Shown here: positions 42,063 through 51,666 of the stretch, piece after piece
Layout of the letters: every line of letters starts with the position of its first letter
How positions within the stretch are numbered: the stretch's first letter is position 1
Assembly: GCA_963691905.1 (NCBI GenBank)
Contig: OY829891.1
Location: 1 to 64,000 of the forward strand
Length of the DNA stretch: 64,000 nt
Direction of reading: 5' to 3'
DNA from: QGON01 sp963691905
GTDB lineage: Bacteria > Pseudomonadota > Gammaproteobacteria > Chromatiales > Chromatiaceae
Translations under genes and position numbers: made by a program
Notes under the pieces: generated by a model
The model's input: the letters and a program-made list of their open reading frames with translations, nothing else
What the model was told of the DNA's origin: nothing
Databases searched by the model: none

Positions 42063-44273
42063 TTGAGTAGAGATCCGTGGCCACCGCAGCCAGGGACGCG
42101 TCACACCCTGCCCTACCCCCCCACAGAACAGGAATTGAGCCTGCACGATTACCTCGGCATCCTGATCGGCGCGCGCGGGATGATAACTGCGATTGTTGCA
42201 ATCTCGCTTCTCATTGGGTCTGCCGTGGCTCTTTTGTCATCTCCAGTGTTCGAGGCCGACGCATTGGTCAAGGCAGAGGAAGAGGCGAGCACCCTGTCCG
42301 CTCTGGATCAAGTCAACTCCCTGTTTGCAGACCAGACCCCGGTCAACGCTGAGATAGAATTTCTCAACTCCCGGCGAGTCCTCGGCAGAGCGGTTGACCA
42401 TCTGCGTCTCGACGTAAAAGCGACTCCCCTCTATTTTCCACTGCTTGGCGAGTTTCTGGCCCGCCGTTTCCAGGGGGGGGAAGGGGATCTGGCCAAACCG
42501 CTGTTCGGCCTCGAGGGCTACTCCTGGGGTGGTGAATGGATCGAAGTCGCAGAACTTAATGTGCCGGCGAACCTGCTCGATGTCACCCTGACACTGGTAG
42601 TGCTGGATTCCCGGCGTTATCGACTGTTCGACCCGGACGGTGAACTGCTGCTTGAAGGAAAGGTGGGCGAGAGCCCGCAGCCACTCCCGGGGACAGCCGA
42701 ACTACGGCTCAGGGTCAGCGGGCTACAGGCGCATCCGGGAAGCCGGTTCAACCTGGTTCGACAGGCACGACTGACGGCAATCAAGACGCTGAAGGATCGT
42801 TTCTCCGCGAAGGAAACAAGCCGTCAATCGGAATTGATTCGGTTGACTCTATTGGGCTCGAATCGGCAGGAAACCGCAAAGATACTGAATGAGATCATCC
42901 GTATATTCGTGGAACAGAAGTCGAGATTTCTTTCCGTGGAAGCGGAAAGGACCCTCGATTTCCTGCATGACCAGCTTCCCGAGCTACGGGCCGCAATGGA
43001 AAGGGCAGAGTCTTCTCTCAATGACTTCCGCCTGAAACAGGGTTCGGTGGATCTGCCGTTGGAGACACAGTCCGTCCTGAAAAGCTCCGTAGCGGTTGAC
43101 GCACAGACCACTGAACTGCGTCAGAACCGGGACGAGCTGCGACAAAAATTCACTGAGGCTCATCCCAGTATCGTGGCGCTGGACGCCCAACTGACGCGCC
43201 TGCACAGGGAGAAACGCAGCCTGATTGCAAAAATCAAGGATCTGCCAGAAACACAGCAGCAGATGTTGCGTCTGTCCCGCGACGTGGAGGTTACGACAAA
43301 ACTCTACACCGAGCTGCTCAAAAGCGCCCAGGAGCTACGCGTAGCCAAGGAAAGCAGTGTCAGCAACGTACAGATCATCGACCCGGCATTGACGTCGGGC
43401 GAAGCGGTCAAACCCCGCAAAGCCCAGATTCTTCTCATTGCCCTGCTGAGCGGGTTATTCATCGCGATACTGAGCGCCTTCATTCGCCGGGCACTGGAAC
43501 TGAGCGTGTACGATCCGAACCAGATCGAAGCCAGGCTCGGCATTCCGGTATTTGTGACACTGCCCAACAGCAAAGCACAAAAACGTCTGAAGAGACCGCA
43601 AAAGAAAGACAGTGAAGAGGCGTCACTCCTGGCAGCAATGCAGCCTGACGACCCGACAGTGGAGGGATTGCGAATCCTGCGTTCGACCCTGAACCATGTA
43701 CTCACAGAGGTACCAAACCAGCTGCTCCTGGTGACGGGACCCAAGAGCGACGTCGGCACAAGTTTTGTGGCGGCGAACCTGGGCGTAGTACTGGCCAGTG
43801 GGGGAGATCGCGTCTGCATCATCGATGCGGATTTGCGTAATGGAAGGCTCAACCACCACTTCGGAAAAAAGAGAGACCCGGGTTTGACAGAAATCCTGCT
43901 CGGGAACCTGACACTGAACGAAGCATTGCAGAAAACCAGTATCGATCACCTGCATCTCCTGCCCGCTGGCAGATCAGTTGAAAACCCGTCGGAGCTTCTG
44001 ATGAAGAAGCGCTTTGCGAAAGTGTTGGATACCATGCAGACCCATTACGACCGCGTGATCCTGGATTCCCCGCCTCTGCTTGAAGTTGCCGACGCGGTGA
44101 TATTGGGCCAACACGCCGGCGCTGCCCTGCTGGTGGTGAAGGCCGGCGAACATAACCTGTCGGAACTGGAGCACTCGGTCAAACGCCTGTGGCAGGGCGG
44201 GGTTGAGCTGCGCGGAATTGTCGTCAACGGGACAAACAACGATCAGCGTGACAAACACCATCCCCGGGGATGA
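42063..44273 (+). CDS. Wzc-like chain-length regulator with degenerate tyrosine-kinase domain
   Basis: A 736-residue PCP-2a protein, starting at TTG behind GGAG. It has a Wzz-type domain between two membrane segments (about 40-60 and 458-475), coiled coil in between, and a C-terminal BY-kinase-like domain. Walker A' (IIDADLRNG, about 585-593) and Walker B (VILDSPP) are present. In Walker A, TGPKSDVGTS, the invariant Lys is Thr566, so ATP hydrolysis or autophosphorylation may be lost. The C-terminus also lacks the Tyr-rich tail of active Wzc. It would set polymer length and link Wza with Wzy; kinase control looks absent. Confidence 0.88.
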   Translation: MSRDPWPPQPGTRHTLPYPPTEQELSLHDYLGILIGARGMITAIVAISLLIGSAVALLSSPVFEADALVKAEEEASTLSALDQVNSLFADQTPVNAEIEFLNSRRVLGRAVDHLRLDVKATPLYFPLLGEFLARRFQGGEGDLAKPLFGLEGYSWGGEWIEVAELNVPANLLDVTLTLVVLDSRRYRLFDPDGELLLEGKVGESPQPLPGTAELRLRVSGLQAHPGSRFNLVRQARLTAIKTLKDRFSAKETSRQSELIRLTLLGSNRQETAKILNEIIRIFVEQKSRFLSVEAERTLDFLHDQLPELRAAMERAESSLNDFRLKQGSVDLPLETQSVLKSSVAVDAQTTELRQNRDELRQKFTEAHPSIVALDAQLTRLHREKRSLIAKIKDLPETQQQMLRLSRDVEVTTKLYTELLKSAQELRVAKESSVSNVQIIDPALTSGEAVKPRKAQILLIALLSGLFIAILSAFIRRALELSVYDPNQIEARLGIPVFVTLPNSKAQKRLKRPQKKDSEEASLLAAMQPDDPTVEGLRILRSTLNHVLTEVPNQLLLVTGPKSDVGTSFVAANLGVVLASGGDRVCIIDADLRNGRLNHHFGKKRDPGLTEILLGNLTLNEALQKTSIDHLHLLPAGRSVENPSELLMKKRFAKVLDTMQTHYDRVILDSPPLLEVADAVILGQHAGAALLVVKAGEHNLSELEHSVKRLWQGGVELRGIVVNGTNNDQRDKHHPRG

Positions 44274-45613
44274 TGGGTAATTTGCACATGAATTTCCATC
44301 ATCTCAATGAACACCTGATGGAGATCATCCGAGGCGCGACGACCGCCTTCGTATTAAAGGTCATAGCCGCAGGACTGGCCTTCGTACTGAATATTCTGCT
44401 TGCACGTCAACTCGGCAGCGAGGGCGTGGGTATCTATTTTCTCGCCCTGGCCATCATCACCTTCGGCAGCACCCTGGGCAAGTTCGGCACCGACATTCTG
44501 GCCATGCGGGAGGTTGCCCGACAGGCAGCAAGGGGCGACTGGTCGATGATTTCGGTGCTGCTCCGCCGCTGTCTGCGCATCCTCCTGACTGCTGCGCTGC
44601 CGGTAGCCCTGTTGACAGCCCTCCTCTCCGACACCATTGCGTCGGATCTTTTCGGCAAACCACAACTGGCAGAGCCTCTGCTGTGGATGTCTCTCGGCAT
44701 CATCCCCCTGGCTATGTTCAACCTCTATGCCCACTCACTGAAGGGACTCAAACGGATCAAAGCGGCAGTGTCTGTGCAGAGCGTCTGGCTACCGGCGCTC
44801 GCCATCCCCGGAGTCCTGATCCTGACCCCGGCTTTCGGCGTAGTGGGAGCCGTCTGGGCCTATGTGGGAGCTGCACTCCTCACCACCGCCATCGCCATAT
44901 TATTCTGGAAGGGTGCTTTGCAGGAATCCCCTGTCTCAGGCGGACAGTCACTCCCCCCTGCCCTGCTCAGCAGCGCCCGACCGTTGCTGGTGATTGCCCT
45001 GCTGACCCTGGCGATCAAATGGTCATCGACTTTTTTTCTCGGATTATGGGGGACAACGAGCGATGTCGGCATTTTCAACATTGCCCAGCGCACGGCTCTG
45101 CTGACAAGCTTCATCCTGATTGCGGTAAACAGTATCTCCGCACCAAAATTCGCGGAGCTGCATCAACGTGGCGACATGCAGGCACTTGAGGCCACAGCAG
45201 TGGGCGCAGCGCGGCTCATGACACTACTCGCACTGCCGGTTCTGGCGGTGTTTCTGCTATTTCCTGACTGGGTACTGCGGTTGTTCGGCACCGAGTTCGC
45301 AGAGGGCGGCACAATTCTCTCCATCCTTGCCCTTGGCCAGTTCGTTAACGTGGCCACAGGTTCCGTCGCCTATCTTCTGATGATGACCGGCCACGAAAAG
45401 CTGATGAGAAATAATATTATTTTCTGCGTAGCGATCAATCTGGTATTGAACCTGATACTGGTGCCGCGATACGGGATTATGGGGGCGGCGGTGGCAACGT
45501 CCGTCACCATGGCAAGCCAGAATCTCGTTGCCGCAATCTTGGTATGGAGAAACCTGGGTATTGTCACCCTGCCCTTTACAGCACGAATGGGTAAACGGGA
45601 TTCACAAGTGTAA
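44270..45613 (+). CDS. Wzx-type polysaccharide flippase
   Basis: A 447-residue MATE-fold membrane protein with about 12 membrane segments. The N-terminus (FVLKVIAAGLAFVLNILLAR, then LGSEGVGIYFLALA) is typical of oligosaccharide flippases. It moves undecaprenyl-linked repeat units across the inner membrane to the polymerase. The start overlaps the wzc-like stop codon. Confidence 0.9.
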   Translation: MMGNLHMNFHHLNEHLMEIIRGATTAFVLKVIAAGLAFVLNILLARQLGSEGVGIYFLALAIITFGSTLGKFGTDILAMREVARQAARGDWSMISVLLRRCLRILLTAALPVALLTALLSDTIASDLFGKPQLAEPLLWMSLGIIPLAMFNLYAHSLKGLKRIKAAVSVQSVWLPALAIPGVLILTPAFGVVGAVWAYVGAALLTTAIAILFWKGALQESPVSGGQSLPPALLSSARPLLVIALLTLAIKWSSTFFLGLWGTTSDVGIFNIAQRTALLTSFILIAVNSISAPKFAELHQRGDMQALEATAVGAARLMTLLALPVLAVFLLFPDWVLRLFGTEFAEGGTILSILALGQFVNVATGSVAYLLMMTGHEKLMRNNIIFCVAINLVLNLILVPRYGIMGAAVATSVTMASQNLVAAILVWRNLGIVTLPFTARMGKRDSQV

Positions 45614-45626
45614 TGGATTCCAACAA

Positions 45627-46511
45627 GTGAACGCACACACTGTGAAACCGATCGATGTAATGATAATCGGAGCCGAGAAGTCGGGTACCACATCGCTTGT
45701 TCGATATGTCGGAAGTCACCCCCGGATCTGCACCCATGACAAACGGGAAATGAACTACTTCGTCAACGACGAGGAGTTCGAGGAGGGATATCCGGCTGCC
45801 CATGCCCGCTATTTTTCCTCCTGTACAGAAACCGGGATCAGGATTATTGCCAAGAGCGTCGCGGTCAGCGGAAACCCCACCGCCGTGCAGCGCCTTCATG
45901 CACACAATCCCGACATACATGTGGTGTTGGTGTTGCGCAACTCAATCGACAGGGCCTATTCCGCCTATTGGCATGCCAAACGCCGAGGCTGGGAGGATGC
46001 GGCAGATTTTGAGACAGCCATCGAGCGGGAACTGTCGACGGATTATGCTGAAACCAGCGAGGGCGATGACGGCACAACCTACCTCCGGAAAGGGATCTAC
46101 GCTGATCAGATAGCGGCGTTACAGGAGATTTTCAACCCTCGGCAGGTACATGTATTTACCTTTGACGAATTAAAGGAAGATCCACTGAGCATCTGTCGTG
46201 CGCTGTTTTCAGTGATCGGCGTGGATGAAACGTTTGAACCTGATGTCGCAGTACGCTTCAACAAGGCAGCCCAGTCCAGGTCACCGCAACTGGCCAAAGT
46301 GCTCTCATATCGCGGAAAGATTAAAAAAGTCATCCGTCGTCTGCTGCCTCGCAGGGTATCCGACAGACTGAAACAGCGTCTTGTGGCCTGGAACGAGAAA
46401 CCGCTGCAGACCCCAGCCATGAAAGCGACAACAAGACGCAGACTCGAAACATACTTCAACCCGCACAACAGACGCCTGGAGGAGTTGACCGGTCGCTCTT
46501 TTGACTGGTAA
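45627..46511 (+). CDS. PAPS-dependent sulfotransferase 1
   Basis: About 294 residues. The 5'-phosphosulfate loop GAEKSGTTSLVRYV is near the N-terminus and the 3'-phosphate motif LVLRNSIDRAYSAYWH near the middle (residue ~100). It probably transfers sulfate from PAPS to a sugar hydroxyl of the polysaccharide. I favour the GTG at 45627 (GGA 9 bases upstream); an in-frame ATG at 45660 would cut into the loop-forming strand, and codons from 45528 overlap the flippase gene. It is one of four sulfotransferases in this locus. Confidence 0.85.
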   Translation: MNAHTVKPIDVMIIGAEKSGTTSLVRYVGSHPRICTHDKREMNYFVNDEEFEEGYPAAHARYFSSCTETGIRIIAKSVAVSGNPTAVQRLHAHNPDIHVVLVLRNSIDRAYSAYWHAKRRGWEDAADFETAIERELSTDYAETSEGDDGTTYLRKGIYADQIAALQEIFNPRQVHVFTFDELKEDPLSICRALFSVIGVDETFEPDVAVRFNKAAQSRSPQLAKVLSYRGKIKKVIRRLLPRRVSDRLKQRLVAWNEKPLQTPAMKATTRRRLETYFNPHNRRLEELTGRSFDW

Positions 46512-46627
46512 TTGCAGGCCAATGATCAACAATAAACAGGGCGTGTATTGCCCATTGCCAATCGGACAGGAGGATAGTCGCACACTCATCCAACATTGGC
46601 ATTTATCCAACAATAAAGGTTTGTAAC

Positions 46628-47416
46628 ATGTATCTGAATGAAATCATTCCAATAGCGATCGAAGCGGGCCGGGCCATCATGGATGTCTACGCCAAAGAGA
46701 TCAACGTACAGACGAAGTCGGACAACTCCCCGCTCACCGAAGCAGATCTTGCATCGCATAACATCATCGTAGAATCGTTGCACAGGCTTGACCCGGATAT
46801 TCCGGTGTTGTCAGAGGAGTCAGATAGCATCCCCTTCGAGGTGCGCGGTTCCTGGACGCGCTTCTGGCTGATAGACCCATTGGACGGCACGAAGGAGTTC
46901 ATCAAGAGAAATGGTGAGTTCACGGTTAACATCGCACTCATCGAGAACAGCCAACCTGTGTTGGGTGTGGTCTACGCACCGGCGCTGGATCTGCTGTTTT
47001 ACGGCAGCCTGGAAACAGGCGCATTCCGGCGCAACGGTTCGGGGGAGGCTCATGCGATTTCCGCCACCCGGACCCGACAGAATCCCGTGCGGGTAGTGGG
47101 CAGCCGTTCCCACGCTGGAGAGAGCTTAAAGCACTTTCTCAACGAACTCGGCCCCCACGAACTGATCAGCATGGGCAGTTCCCTGAAGCTCTGCCTGGTC
47201 GCTTCTGGTGAGGCGGACATCTACCCCAGATTGGGTCCCACCTCTGAATGGGATACGGCTGCTTCCCAAGCGGTAGTCGAAGCGGCAGGAGGAAGAGTGA
47301 CTGACACCGCAGGCAACATGTTGCGCTACGGTAAAAAGGAGTCGATGTTGAATCCCTATTTTCTGGTATTCGGTGATAGTGGATACCCCTGGCACGAACA
47401 CTGCGGGCAGTCGTGA
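46628..47416 (+). CDS. cysQ: 3'(2'),5'-bisphosphate nucleotidase (CysQ)
   Basis: A 262-residue inositol-monophosphatase-family enzyme. The metal and substrate motifs DPLDGTKEF (about residues 84-92) and WDTAASQAVVEAAGG match CysQ. It hydrolyses PAP, the by-product left when sulfotransferases use PAPS, to AMP. Placement among four sulfotransferase genes fits that role well, since PAP inhibits sulfotransferases. Confidence 0.92.
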   Translation: MYLNEIIPIAIEAGRAIMDVYAKEINVQTKSDNSPLTEADLASHNIIVESLHRLDPDIPVLSEESDSIPFEVRGSWTRFWLIDPLDGTKEFIKRNGEFTVNIALIENSQPVLGVVYAPALDLLFYGSLETGAFRRNGSGEAHAISATRTRQNPVRVVGSRSHAGESLKHFLNELGPHELISMGSSLKLCLVASGEADIYPRLGPTSEWDTAASQAVVEAAGGRVTDTAGNMLRYGKKESMLNPYFLVFGDSGYPWHEHCGQS

Positions 47417-47453
47417 ATAGAAACCAAAACAAACGCCCGAACACCGTGATGAA

Positions 47454-49007
47454 TTGATTTTGGACCAGCAAGGCACAGGATTCAGGACAAGGGTAAAGTC
47501 AGTGGGGTCTGCTGTGCTGGCTTCCGCACTGTTGTTGGGATCATTCGCCAAGGCGCAGGCTGAGATCATCATCGATGTGGACAGCCGAACACAAGTGCCA
47601 TTAAATCGCGATGTCTACGGATTTAACACCAATCTTGCCCCAGGCCATTTCGGGTTTCTCGATGACGAATTCATCAGGCATATCGGACCGCTACAACCGG
47701 TAATGTTGAGATTTCCTGGAGGCACCGTAGCTAATTTCTACCACTGGGCAGAAGAGGGATTCCGTCTTGAAGAGATGGATATTACGCGCGCGGCAAGTCT
47801 CAATCGGGAGAATCTCGACAGATACCAGTCGCTGCAGAATTTGCGCAAAGGGCGCCTCTCGTTCGACGACTTCATGAGGCTTTGTGAACGCTTTGGCATT
47901 GAGCCGCTGGTGGTGGTGAACCTGTCTACCGGCACACCGGAAGAGAGTGCAGCCTGGGTACGCTACGCCAAACGGAAGGGATACAAAATCAAACGCTGGG
48001 AACTGGGCAACGAGTTCTATATCCGTATATACCGTGACCTGATCGGCGGCCCCGGAAAATATCTGCAAATCGCACGCAGACATGCCGATGCCATGCGCAG
48101 GGAGGATCCGGAGATCCAGCTGGCCGTCCCGGCATCAGGGACCGGCTTCTTTGCCGATTCGGGATCCAAAGGGGATTATCGCCAACGATGGGACCAGGCC
48201 ATGACGCAGGCCGACTTCGCTGATGCCATAGCCGTGCACGCCTATTGGCGGATGCCGGATACGGACGACCTTGACACCCTCTACCGCGATCTCTTCTCCA
48301 GGCTCGAACAGCAGTGGGATCCGGCGATGAAATACTATCGGGATCTATACGGCGACATGCCACTGTGGCTGACGGAATGGAACATCCGCGGCTTCGGCAA
48401 TCGCACCATAAACAATACACAGCTGCATGCCATGTTCATAGGTGATCATTTTATCCGCATCCTCAACAGCGACACCATTACACTCGCCGACTATCATCAG
48501 ATTGCGGCCAGAGGCAAGTGGCCTTCACTCTTTTCCAAAGCGAAGAAGGTGGATATGGCGCCAAAAGGTGCAATAGTAAAGCGGGCAGCATACTTTCCAT
48601 TTCAGCTAATCGGTGAAGTCCTTGCCAAAGCAGAAAGCCGCTACGATTTTACTATCGGCAACAATCCTAAAATCAAGGGAAGCCAGGAATTCCCGGCAGG
48701 ATTTTCTGCGGTCAATACTTCGGTCCTGGGTGGTGCGGGATCGCGATGGTATTTCCTGCTGCTCAACCGTGGCAACACCGGGCAGGTCCTGAAGATACAG
48801 ATCAACGGAACAAGGCTTGCAGGACGATGGCAGTTGGATTGTGTTGCCAACAGGGATCTCGCCGCTACCAACGGAGGGAGCAAGACGTCCCCCTCTACCG
48901 CTCCGCCAGAGGTGGAAATCTCGCGCCAGGCAGGGAGCCGGGACAGGCTCCTGTTACCGGGCAATTCATTCTGTTCAGCTATCTTTGATGATACGCTGAC
49001 AAACTGA
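47454..49007 (+). CDS. Secreted glycoside hydrolase (TIM-barrel, clan A-like)
   Basis: A 517-residue protein with a signal peptide ending near AKAQA, starting from TTG (47454 or 47460). The body looks like a retaining clan-A glycosidase of the GH51/GH79/GH39 type: WELGNEFY carries the likely acid/base Glu and WLTEWNIRG the likely nucleophile. A beta-rich C-terminal domain follows (VNTSVLGGAGSRWYFLLLNR). It may trim or release the exopolysaccharide made by this locus. Exact family and substrate remain open. Confidence 0.75.
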   Translation: MILDQQGTGFRTRVKSVGSAVLASALLLGSFAKAQAEIIIDVDSRTQVPLNRDVYGFNTNLAPGHFGFLDDEFIRHIGPLQPVMLRFPGGTVANFYHWAEEGFRLEEMDITRAASLNRENLDRYQSLQNLRKGRLSFDDFMRLCERFGIEPLVVVNLSTGTPEESAAWVRYAKRKGYKIKRWELGNEFYIRIYRDLIGGPGKYLQIARRHADAMRREDPEIQLAVPASGTGFFADSGSKGDYRQRWDQAMTQADFADAIAVHAYWRMPDTDDLDTLYRDLFSRLEQQWDPAMKYYRDLYGDMPLWLTEWNIRGFGNRTINNTQLHAMFIGDHFIRILNSDTITLADYHQIAARGKWPSLFSKAKKVDMAPKGAIVKRAAYFPFQLIGEVLAKAESRYDFTIGNNPKIKGSQEFPAGFSAVNTSVLGGAGSRWYFLLLNRGNTGQVLKIQINGTRLAGRWQLDCVANRDLAATNGGSKTSPSTAPPEVEISRQAGSRDRLLLPGNSFCSAIFDDTLTN

Positions 49008-49026
49008 CTGGGAATTAGATCGTCGA

Positions 49027-50436
49027 GTGGACCGCCTGATATTCAACGCAGCACTGATTCTCGGCGCCTATCTGCCCTTCGAATCGTTGATGATGCGTTA
49101 CCTGCCGGGCGCTGAGTCCCTGCACTCCATTCTGTTCGTGGCGGTGGAAGTCTCGATCTATCTGCTGTTCGTTCTGCTGCTGACCACTCGCCTTGGAGAC
49201 GGACGACCCTTCAGGCGCACCCTGGTCGATCTCCCACTGTTGCTGTTCGTGGCGGTTGCATTTGTATCGTTGGTAAAAAACGGGTCTGACCCCATGCCGG
49301 CCGTTACCAACCTTCGCTCACTACTTCGCTATGTGGTGCTCTTTTATATCCTGGCTAACCTGAGATATAAACCGGAGCAGATCAGAATCGTCTTTCGGCT
49401 GATCATCGTTCTGGGTCTTATTCAGGCCACCATCGCAATCGTACAGTTCCTCGGTGGCGAGGGTATCAAGCAGTTCTTCTATCTACGTCTGATGGATACC
49501 GAAATCGCCGGCAAGACCCTGCTCACCAGAGATCCGACAACGGACCGGATCGGTGCCGGTATCGGCACCCTGGGGCAACCGGGTATCCTGGCGATGTTTC
49601 TGCTCGTTTCCCTGTCGGTTGCCGCCAGCGATTTTTTCATGGAGAGGTCACGCCCGCTGCGGGAGACGCTTTTTCTCGTCGTGGCGATAGCTTTGCTGCT
49701 TCTGGGCATACTCACCACCTACAAACGGGCAGCGATAATGCTGGGGGCCTTCATCCCCATACTGGCACTGCTGCTCTCCGGCGACAGGCGCCGGATAGTA
49801 CCGGGCATGTTGTTGCTGATGATTGGGGGCGCCCTGATGATCGCCGTGGACAGTGCGATGGAAAGTGGAAACATCGTCTCCGGGCGCGAAGCACGGGAAC
49901 ACCAGGTTGCGGTGTTTGAACTGATGCGCCACCTCATGTCCGAAGAGTATTGGGCCAGGTCTGCAACCGCTTCCCGACTCTGGTTCTTCAGAGAAGCGGC
50001 CGTTAGTATATTCGGATCATTCAACCTGCTGGGGTTCGGGCCTGATCCCGGCCACGCCATCCAGTTGTTTGTTGCAGACCGTTCCGGACTTAGCCAACTG
50101 CTCACCTACAACTCCTACAGAGATGTCTACTGGATGGCGCTGCTGGTTTATTTCGGAATCCTGGGATTCAGCATCTGGATGTTCCTGCTCTGGCGACTGG
50201 GACGCGATGCAAACCGTATTCGCAGTTCGCAGCTGCCCGTAACACCGGTCGTGCGAAAGCTTGCCGTCACCGTGCTGATTCTTATTGTTGTCACTTTCAT
50301 CTACACATTTGTCGAACGGACGCTCGTCATCCGTGCGTATGCCTTTTATTTCTGGTTTCTCGTCGGGTTGCTGTCGGCTTCCGGTTATGGGTGGAACAAA
50401 GATATCGCCAAGCCCCCCATCAAACATCATGAGTAA
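49027..50436 (+). CDS. O-antigen ligase/polymerase-like membrane protein (Wzy type)
   Basis: A 469-residue protein with about 10-12 membrane segments and a large periplasmic loop (about residues 285-360, containing NLLGFGPDPGHAIQLF), as in Wzy polymerases and WaaL ligases. It most likely polymerises the flipped repeat units. The start is GTG. Its end overlaps the next gene by eight bases. Confidence 0.85.
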   Translation: MDRLIFNAALILGAYLPFESLMMRYLPGAESLHSILFVAVEVSIYLLFVLLLTTRLGDGRPFRRTLVDLPLLLFVAVAFVSLVKNGSDPMPAVTNLRSLLRYVVLFYILANLRYKPEQIRIVFRLIIVLGLIQATIAIVQFLGGEGIKQFFYLRLMDTEIAGKTLLTRDPTTDRIGAGIGTLGQPGILAMFLLVSLSVAASDFFMERSRPLRETLFLVVAIALLLLGILTTYKRAAIMLGAFIPILALLLSGDRRRIVPGMLLLMIGGALMIAVDSAMESGNIVSGREAREHQVAVFELMRHLMSEEYWARSATASRLWFFREAAVSIFGSFNLLGFGPDPGHAIQLFVADRSGLSQLLTYNSYRDVYWMALLVYFGILGFSIWMFLLWRLGRDANRIRSSQLPVTPVVRKLAVTVLILIVVTFIYTFVERTLVIRAYAFYFWFLVGLLSASGYGWNKDIAKPPIKHHE

Positions 50437-51631
50437 CATTCTGAGCATCTCGCAAATCAATTTTATCCGTGGCGGATCGGACAAGTACCGGTTCGAACTA
50501 AACAAGCTACTCTCTGATAATGGTTATGAGATTATCCCGTTTTCGGCGCAGCATCCGAACAACCAGGCAAGCACCTGGAGCCGATATTTTCCCCAAGGCG
50601 TCAATTTCGACGATCCTTCAACGGCGGATCTTCTGCGATACATCTACTCAAGACCTGCGGCCAGAGCCATCACCAGACTGCTACAGGAAAACCGAATCGA
50701 CCTTGCCCATCTTCATATCTATTACGGACAGCTTACCGCCTCCATTCTTGCACCACTGAAGAGACGGGGTATCCCAATCGTGCAGACGCTGCACGAGTTC
50801 AAGCTGGTGTGTCCGACTTACGGACTGGTGACGGCTGACGGCCCCTGCGAAGCCTGTGCCGGCCGGCATTTCTGGCGAGCAGTGCAAAACCGCTGCAACC
50901 GGGGTTCGCTGGCCCGCTCCTGTCTGAGCGCGGCGGAGTCGTACGTCTCCCGTTGGTTTGGCGCCAGAGATAAGATAGACCACTTCATCACTGTGAGTGA
51001 TTTTCAGCGCAAAAAGTTGATCGATCTCGGCGCACCTGCCGACAGAATCTCCACCGTACACAATTTCATCGATGCAGATTTGCTTCAACCCAACTTCGAA
51101 CGGGGCAGTTATTGTCTCTACTTTGGGCGCCTGGAGAAGAGCAAAGGTCTTTGGACACTGCTCCGTGCGGCAGAACAGTTACCAAAAGTACCGCTGTACA
51201 TTGCAGGCGACGGCAGCGAACAAGAGGCACTCAGGCAGCACCTGTCCAAGCCGGGAATGGAACATGTACATTATGTCGGTTTCAAACAGGGAGAAGAACT
51301 CAGCGAACTGATCCGCGGCAGCATCTGTACAATTACCGTGTCAGAATGCTACGAAACCTTCGGCCTGGCATTGATCGAGTCCTTCGCCCACGGACGGCCC
51401 GTGGTGGCCAGTCGCATGGGTGGTATGCCTGAAGTCGTGACAGAGGGTGAAGACGGTTTTCTCATCGAAGCAGGCGACCACCAGGCACTGGCAGTGTGGA
51501 TGAAATGGATGTCAGAGCATCCGTCCGAAGCGATCGAAATGGGTCGCAAAGGCAGGAAAAAAGTTATTGAACAGTTCTCACCACAGCGTCATCTGGCACA
51601 GATCGAAGCGGTCTACGGAAAGGTCCTGTAG
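50429..51631 (+). CDS. GT4-family glycosyltransferase
   Basis: A 400-residue GT-B transferase with an N-terminal acceptor domain and C-terminal donor domain: VSDFQRKKLIDLGAP, YFGRLEKSKGLWTLL, SECYETFGLALIESFAHGRP and SRMGGMPEVV. A Cys-rich insert near residue 125-165 (CPTYGLVTADGPCEAC) is common in one GT4 subgroup. The ATG at 50429 overlaps the polymerase stop; the frame is open further upstream but would be antisense-like in content. Confidence 0.88.
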   Translation: MSNILSISQINFIRGGSDKYRFELNKLLSDNGYEIIPFSAQHPNNQASTWSRYFPQGVNFDDPSTADLLRYIYSRPAARAITRLLQENRIDLAHLHIYYGQLTASILAPLKRRGIPIVQTLHEFKLVCPTYGLVTADGPCEACAGRHFWRAVQNRCNRGSLARSCLSAAESYVSRWFGARDKIDHFITVSDFQRKKLIDLGAPADRISTVHNFIDADLLQPNFERGSYCLYFGRLEKSKGLWTLLRAAEQLPKVPLYIAGDGSEQEALRQHLSKPGMEHVHYVGFKQGEELSELIRGSICTITVSECYETFGLALIESFAHGRPVVASRMGGMPEVVTEGEDGFLIEAGDHQALAVWMKWMSEHPSEAIEMGRKGRKKVIEQFSPQRHLAQIEAVYGKVL

Positions 51632-51666
51632 CGGCACTGGTCCTTCAGGATATCGGGGATAAAAAC

